Assembly (NCBI GenBank): GCA_027604685.1
Contig: JADHYX010000009.1
Coordinates: 1 to 24,861, forward strand
Length of the DNA: 24,861 nucleotides
Reading direction: 5' to 3'
Source of the DNA: Lobulomyces angularis
Taxonomy: Eukaryota; Chytridiomycota; Chytridiomycetes; Lobulomycetales; Lobulomycetaceae
The translations under genes and the position numbers were made by a program. Position 1 is the stretch's first letter; every line of letters begins with the position of its first letter. A model generated the notes under the pieces. That model saw nothing but the letters and a program-made list of their open reading frames with translations, did not search any database and was not told the DNA's origin. This document shows positions 19,487-24,861 of this stretch, piece by piece.

Positions 19487-21713
19487 ATGTCTAAGTCATT
19501 CTCAAGAGCTGAAGTTGCCAAAAACAACACTGAAGCATCGTAAATTTATGAGTGATGTTATCATAAATATCTAATATACTTTTTATTTTGTAAAGTGCAT
19601 GGATCATTATTGACTCCATCGTTTATGATATCACAAGATTCGCTGGAATGCATCGTAACTTTTTTAAAAACAATTTTTTTAAGATTTCATTATTACTTAA
19701 ATTAATACGCCAATTTTATAGCTGGAGGTGAACTTTTACTGTTAGAGTACGCTGGAAAAGGTATTACACTTAGAGTTAAATTTGTTTATTAACAACCGTG
19801 AACAGATGCTACTGAGGCTTTTTATGATTTGCATCGTCATGAAGTACTAGAAAAATTTGGCCCTAAATTAAAGTTGGGACAAGTTGAAGGTGAATCTCAA
19901 AAGATCATCAAAATGAATTTTGCTGACTATTCTCCCGTGCCATATGCCGAGCATCCTAGTGTAGTCGGGTAATTTTGTGATTAAAATATGACATTAATAG
20001 TTATCCAACCACCTTTAGTTTCAAATCTCCTTATTATACTCAAAAGCATTTAGAATACAGAACAGTTTGCAGAAATTTTGTTGCCAAGCACGTCTTACCA
20101 GATGCTTTGGCTTGTGAAGAAACGGGAGCAAGACCATCAAAGGAGCTGGTGGGAAAAATAGCATTTTGATTTTTTTTACGGATGATTCTTTTATAGGTTA
20201 AGTTGCTAGGTGAAGAAGGTTATTTAGCAGCAAGATTAGGACGTAAGTTTTTAATTTTTGCATCGGAAGTATAAACTGTATTTTTTGAAGCTGGAAAACA
20301 TTTAAAAGGCTTGAAATTACCTGGTGGAATCAAACCCGAAGAATTTGTATGTTAAAAAAAAGGATGTTTTTATGCATTCTAAAAAAAAAATGTACATATT
20401 AGGATTATTTCTATGAACAAATTACGCACGAAGAAGGTAACTCATTTATCATTTCTATCTAAACTTTCAGTCGTTCGTGTTATGTGCAGAGGATACGCTG
20501 ATGGTAACTCTGGAGGAATGGTTATCGGATTACCTGTAAGATCATGTTTAATTTATTAGCCAAGTTGTGTACAATTTTTTTTTTTATAGCCTGTGTTCAA
20601 TTTTGGTAGTAAAGCATTGAAAGAAAAAATTGTTGGGCCAGTTCTTCGTGGTGAAAAGTACATTGCTTTAGCTATTAGTGAAGCCTTTGGTACAAAATAA
20701 ACTTGTAATTTTTTTCCTAAAAATTTTTTTAAGCTGGTTCCGATGTAGCTGGATTGAAGACTAGAGCTGAAAAATCGCCTTGTGGAAAATTTTATATAGT
20801 AAACGGAACGAAAAAATGGATTACCGGTGGTATGTATGCTGATTATTTCAGTACCGCCGTAAGAACCGATAAGGGTATTACAATGCTACTAATTGAAAGA
20901 GGTGAAGGAGTTCGCACTAAACAAATTAGTACGTCATACTCCAAAACTGCCGGAACTGCTTATATCATATTTGAAAATGTTAAAGTACCAGTTGAAAATA
21001 TTCTAGGAGTTGAAAATAAAGGATTTCAAGTTGTTATGAGTAAATTACCATCTTTATATCCCTAATTAAAATATTTTAGGTAACTTTAATCATGAAAGAT
21101 GGGTGATGTGCGTTGGTTCTGTCAGAGGAACGAAATCAATAATTGAAGAATGCTTTAAATGGGCCAACCAAAGAAAAGTGTTTGGTAGACCCTTAATAAA
21201 TCAACCTGTCATTAGGCAAAAATTGGCTTCAATGGTCGCATTAAGCGAGGCTCTTCAACACTGGCTTGGTAACCTTTACAAAATTAATTCTTGTAAAGTT
21301 TAATTTATTATTACCTTCAGATCACACAACTTTCCAAATGAACAACTTGTCCTATTTTGAACAAGCTACAAAACTGGCAGGGTCGTTGGCGTTGTTGAAA
21401 GTAATATTTAAAGTTGGATGTCAAAAATTAATAATTTTGTATCTAAATTAGTATCAATGCACTAGAGTTGGCCATTACGTTTCAGATAACGCTGTGCAAA
21501 TTTTCGGTGGCAGAGGTATTACCAGAACTGGGATGGGTAGAGTTATTGAAGGATTCCAGAGAACTAATAAATTTGGTATGAACTATTATATTACAAATAT
21601 TCCTTACTGATACTCTGAATATTTAAGATGCTATACTTGGTGGTAGTGAAGAAATTTTAGCAGATTTGGGAATCAAACAAGCAGTTAAGAATTTCCCTAA
21701 TACTAGACTTTGA
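19487..21713 (+). CDS. Cytochrome b5-acyl-CoA dehydrogenase fusion protein
   Basis: Fifteen exons (19487-19539, 19596-19654, 19722-19760, 19806-19968, 20019-20148, 20197-20242, 20291-20346, 20403-20436, 20471-20535, 20590-20689, 20734-21039, 21080-21268, 21321-21400, 21452-21575, 21628-21713) join in frame to 509 residues. Residues 1 to about 85 form a cytochrome b5 domain: SRAEVAKNNTEAS, VYDITRFAGMHPGGELL with the first haem His, then FYDLHRHEVLEKF with the second. The rest is an acyl-CoA dehydrogenase: VRVMCRGYADGNSGGMVIGL, ALAISEAFAGSDVAGLKT, VNGTKKWITGGMYADYF, RKVFGRPL, VQIFGGRGITRTGMG and GGSEEILADLG. It is an FAD enzyme that alpha,beta-dehydrogenates an acyl-CoA. The fused b5 domain, known in fungal members, could serve as electron partner (inference). 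No organelle signal is evident. Substrate chain length cannot be read from sequence. Confidence 0.95.
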
Positions 21714-21860
21714 ACATTCCAGTAAATACATTTATTGTTGTGAAGATAGATTTGTTTTTAATGAAATATTTTTTAACGAAACTATTGGAATTGGAGATGT
21801 TTTTTGAATTAATAAAGTTCTTTGCATATAATAAATTTTTTTTTTATTTTTTTTTTTTTC

Positions 21861-21965
21861 TTACTCCAAAATAGTTCCGCTTTCGGAATAAAAAACTAAA
21901 ATTCCTCGCATAGTCACAGTAGAACGCCAATCTACCAAATATGAGAAACATCTCATCATTTTCAT
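21861..21965 (-). CDS. Short open frame, possible terminal exon or relic
   Basis: A 34-residue minus-strand frame begins MKMMRCFSYLVDWRSTVTM and ends SGTILE; it stays open a further 17 codons upstream. Composition looks more like coding sequence than the surrounding spacer. No family is recognised and no clear splice partner is found, so it may be a relic or chance. Confidence 0.15.
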   Translation of the reverse strand: MKMMRCFSYLVDWRSTVTMRGILVFYSESGTILE

Positions 21966-22175
21966 AGGTATATTAAAGTTAATTTGGCGAGTCAAAACTT
22001 TTATGTTGCAATTGTACGTAATTTAAATAAAGTTGTAAAAACTTTTTAAATTTAAACTTAAAAAATGACCCATATTTGATACTTAACGATATTGCTTCCT
22101 TTTTCATTTTATTACTTTTATTGTTTTAAAGTTGAATAATTTATGGTAATTTCAACAATAAAAAAAAGTGTTTGA

Positions 22176-22286
22176 AGTGCCGAATGGATAAACTATTACT
22201 TGCTATTGATTACTTGGCACTCTACACCAAAAAATAATGTCATTGAGCTTAAATCTGTATGCGTAAGGGTGCAAGTAACCAATCAT
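22176..22286. repeat. Cluster of short direct and inverted repeats, potential stem-loops
   Basis: AGTGCC (22176-22181) is complementary to GGCACT (22216-22221). The stretch TTGATTACTTGGCAC (22206-22220) is also imperfectly complementary to GTGCAAGTAACCAATCA (22269-22285). ATTACTTG occurs twice in direct orientation (about 22196 and 22209). The two stems compete for the same GGCAC segment. Could be a structured RNA, a remnant of a repeat element, or chance. Confidence 0.35.
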
Positions 22287-22663
22287 CGATATATACAATT
22301 TTATCAATTAACTTAATTTGTTCTCCTAAGGATCTCTGCATAGTATTTGGTATATATTTTTGCTTTATGCTCAAGCATGGTAATTAAATATTTGTGAGCT
22401 CTGATGCATTTTATACTTAAAAAAAAGATTTTGCAACATTCGAATTTTTTTGATAGACAAACGACTAAGAAAATTGATAAAAAACAGTTAAAAAAATTTT
22501 GAAAAAATGATAAAAAAGAGTTAAAAAATGATTAAAAAAATAAATTAAAAACATGATTTAAAATCAAAACGTTATTTAAAAACATAATTTCTAAAACTTG
22601 AACAAACTTAAGAAAACCCTAAACTTATAAAAAATAAAATTAAAAAAAACCCAAAAAATTTAA

Positions 22664-23339
22664 ATGGCAGCACAAGCGATCGCAGCAACTAGAGAACGAG
22701 TGCTCGTAGCAGTTATGGGTGATGAAGATACCGTATACCAAAAAAACAAAAATAACATAAAAAACTATATACATTTTATCTTTAGAATATTTAGTTTTAA
22801 GTACAGCGTTATATAACATTATTATTTATTTTTTAGGTGACAGGTTTACTACTATCTGGAATCGGACATATAGATTCAAAACAAAGAGGCAATTTTTTGG
22901 TTGTTGATTCAAGTATTATTTATTTAAATTATTGATTTAATTTTTTTTAAAATTTACACATTTTTTTTTTTTTCTTCAGAAACTCCATTACCCAAAATTG
23001 AAGAAACTTTTGAGGAATTTGTTAAACGAAGAGATATTGCCATTATATTAATTAATCAACATGTAATTTAAAAGACGTTTTTAACAATTTCAACTGACTC
23101 ATCTTTTATTTGCATATTACCAATTAAGGTAGCTGACACGATAAGAGAACTAATTGACGAACATACTGCAGCATTTCCTACTATTTTAGAAATTCCTAGT
23201 AAAGATCACCCATACGACCCTTCAAAAGTAAGTCTTTTTTTTTTTTTTTTCAGAAGAATTTTAAATTTGTGTATTTGATTTTATTTTTTTTTAGGACTCC
23301 GTTTTAAAAAAAATTCAAAAATTATTTGGTGAGAGCTAA
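22664..23339 (+). CDS. VMA7: V-type ATPase subunit F
   Basis: Five exons, 22664-22732, 22837-22912, 22980-23062, 23129-23227 and 23295-23339, give 123 residues, typical for the subunit (about 118-120 in yeast and animals). Conserved stretches are [59 protein letters not shown] and [20 protein letters not shown]. Subunit F belongs to the central rotor stalk of the V1 sector and couples ATP hydrolysis to proton pumping at vacuolar and endosomal membranes. The start follows an A-rich leader, and the N-terminal [13 protein letters not shown] is slightly longer than in animals. All junctions are in phase and of GT-AG type. Confidence 0.97.
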
Positions 23340-23502
23340 AAATAAAAAAAAAAAATAAAAAAAATTTTTTTTTCAAGAAAAATAAGAAAAAAATAAAATT
23401 TTAAGGTATATAAGAAAGAGAACGTTGAATTACTTCATTTTTGAAATTAAAAGCTTGACCGATGACCTATTTCCAAATAAATAAAAAAAGTTAAATTTTA
23501 CT
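23340..23502. other. Spacer between convergent V-ATPase F and TBC genes
   Basis: About 160 bp, starting with a mixed A/T run (23338-23400). No open frame. It probably holds both 3' ends. Confidence 0.6.
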
Positions 23503-24861
23503 TCAATTGATCTGGTTTACTTGGTCCATATCCAAATTCGGTAACTTATTTAATGCACCTCTAATTTCACTTTGTTCTAGTTCTTCTAAATTTTCTTTCA
23601 TATAATTCAACACAGCCAAGCAAACGTATGTATGTAACGAATAACCATCACTTATTGAAAAATAAGTATCCCATAATCGTAAAACACCTAAAAAATAATA
23701 ATAAATAAGATATATATAGAACTTGAATTTTTCTTACATTCCAAAGGTAGTTCTTTACTCAATAAATTCGAAAACCAAGTCGTAGTCCATTCATGAAAAT
23801 TTAAATCTTCTTCTTCAAAATGCGTATACAATTCTGGTAACAGTACTCTGAAAAGCATTAAAAAATTAGCAATTCTATCAGATAAACTATGCTGGAGGTA
23901 ATGATGTTCTATTTGCAAAAAAAATTAAAAAAAATAAAATTTTTCAAAAAATTACCTAATGTGATCTGCATACTTTCAAAAGCAAAAAAAATTTCATCTT
24001 CACTCATACCTACAAAAATTTTTAGATTAGAATGCTCATACTATTTATATACCAGTAAGACAAAATGGGCCACAAAGGAACACTAAACTTTGAGAATAAT
24101 CAATATTTTTATGTAACTGAAGATAACAAGAAACAACATTTTCTAAAATCAAAGAAATGTTAAAATCAGTAAATTCCTTCAAAAGATTTCTTCTACTATT
24201 TCCGTTGCTGTTATTACTTGAGTTATTAAAATTGTACAGCTCTGTATCAGAGGGGGGTGAAGGTGGAGGTGAAGCGGAACAAACCGATATTGAGGCTAAA
24301 GAATCTCCAGGGGATAGTGTAAAATTATGCGACAGTAAATTGTTATTCTGTTGGTTATATCCGTTAACACCAACTTCGGAAATATTGTTGTGATAATTAG
24401 CTTGCATTTCTAAATGCTTTTTATATCTAGAGCAATCTCCTCTTAATCTTTTTGAAAGATCGCCTAGAACACTAAATCCTTTTTGATATGCAATATATTC
24501 TTCATAATTTCTATTATTGCAACCAGCATCAGCTATTTTTTTAATTTTATTTTTCCTTCAAAAAAATTTTTTATGGGTAAAAAATACTTTTATCAGTTGC
24601 TTGTACAGATAACAAGCAAATCCAAACTTTAGCTCTCACCTTAAATAAAACAAATAAATTTAACGAATTAATAATTAAAAAAAAAAAATAAATATCTCTA
24701 CCTCAAAAGGAATTCCATGTCTGCTAGATTCCCTAAGTTTGTTCATGTCAACCAACATTTCAGAGTTAACTAAATCATTAAATTCCTCAACTGAAGTTGA
24801 CATTGATTCACTTATTGTTGTTCTAGTGACGTTTATGAATATTTTCCTTTTTTTAGAAACC
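23503..24861 (-). CDS. TBC-domain Rab GTPase-activating protein (5' end outside the window)
   Basis: Visible exons are 24861(partial)-24702, 24639-24588, 24532-24053, 24009-23956, 23908-23738 and 23687-23503, all in phase. The TBC fold is recognisable by LRESSRHGIPFEVRAKVWIC, YEEYIAYQKGFSVLGDL, an arginine-finger motif LRGDCSR (form IxxDxxR), a glutamine-finger motif YSQSLVFLCGPF (form YxQ), then HHYLQHSLSDR, LLPELYTHFEEEDLNFHEW and LLSKELPLECVLRLWDTYFS. The protein ends MDQVNQIN. Such proteins stimulate GTP hydrolysis by Rab GTPases in membrane traffic, using both fingers. Between the fingers lies an Asn/Ser/Pro-rich low-complexity insert of about 60 residues (NNNLLSHN, PPPSPPSD, NNSSNNSNGNS). 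Which Rab it acts on cannot be told. A start at 24803 (MSTSVEEF) is possible, but the frame is open to the window edge. Confidence 0.9.

Larger units (their letters stand above)
21714..22663. other. Non-coding region with short minus-strand open frames and imperfect inverted repeats
   Basis: About 950 bp between the dehydrogenase and the V-ATPase subunit gene. About 21870-22020 and 22170-22420 are less AT-biased than typical spacers here. They contain short minus-strand open frames and a cluster of direct and inverted repeats near 22176-22290, described under findings. About 22430-22660 is A-rich and leads to the ATG at 22664. No complete gene or known RNA is recognised. Confidence 0.5.

Noticed and set aside
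24157..24393. Plus-strand frame with a Glu/Gly-rich middle
   Set aside because: It is the reverse complement of the low-complexity insert in the TBC protein.

Overview
This window is eukaryotic nuclear DNA from a very AT-rich, compact genome. Genes sit 100-950 bp apart and are cut by many short spliceosomal introns, mostly 34-90 nt with GT-AG ends. Coding was followed by joining exons and checking phase at each junction. For almost every gene the joined exons keep one frame and give a protein of normal family length. Three traits suggest a zoosporic early-diverging fungus: a radial-spoke protein (motile flagellum), a fungal-type Nma111 protease, and a decayed nuclear gene for complex I subunit NDUFS2. 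Rozella/Cryptomycota, where loss of complex I has been reported, is the best guess. It is an inference and not proven by the window.

Layout. 1-879: non-coding, with two families of degenerate short tandem repeats. 880-2617 (+): CSA/ERCC8-like WD40 protein. 2846-6021 (-): PDXDC1-like protein of the group II PLP-decarboxylase fold. 6781-7146 (-): small single-pass membrane protein. 7681-8994 (-): SNF4/AMPK gamma. 9438-11333 (-): RSPH14 radial-spoke ARM protein. 11797-15662 (-): Nma111 HtrA-like protease, 20 exons, with a one-base frame break in exon 8. 16227-16840 (-): LSM7. 16966-17876 (-): tafazzin. 17988-19267 (+): NDUFS2 pseudogene. 19487-21713 (+): cytochrome b5-acyl-CoA dehydrogenase fusion, 15 exons. 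21714-22663: non-coding with possible relics. 22664-23339 (+): V-ATPase subunit F. 23503-24861 (-): TBC-domain Rab-GAP, running off the window.

The genes are mostly unrelated housekeeping functions: transcription-coupled repair, energy sensing, flagellum, nuclear proteolysis, RNA decay/splicing, cardiolipin remodelling, fatty acyl oxidation, proton pumping and vesicle traffic. There is no operon or biosynthetic cluster. The most informative item is the NDUFS2 relic. It still matches the family over nearly its whole length but is broken by stops and frameshifts and retains intron-like insertions, so it looks like a nuclear complex I gene caught in decay. It lies head-to-head with an intact tafazzin gene.

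Other points worth checking are a predicted 17-nt intron and a retained Schiff-base-type lysine in the PDXDC1 homologue, the frame break in Nma111, and two GC-AG introns. No rRNA, tRNA, CRISPR array or intact mobile element was recognised.
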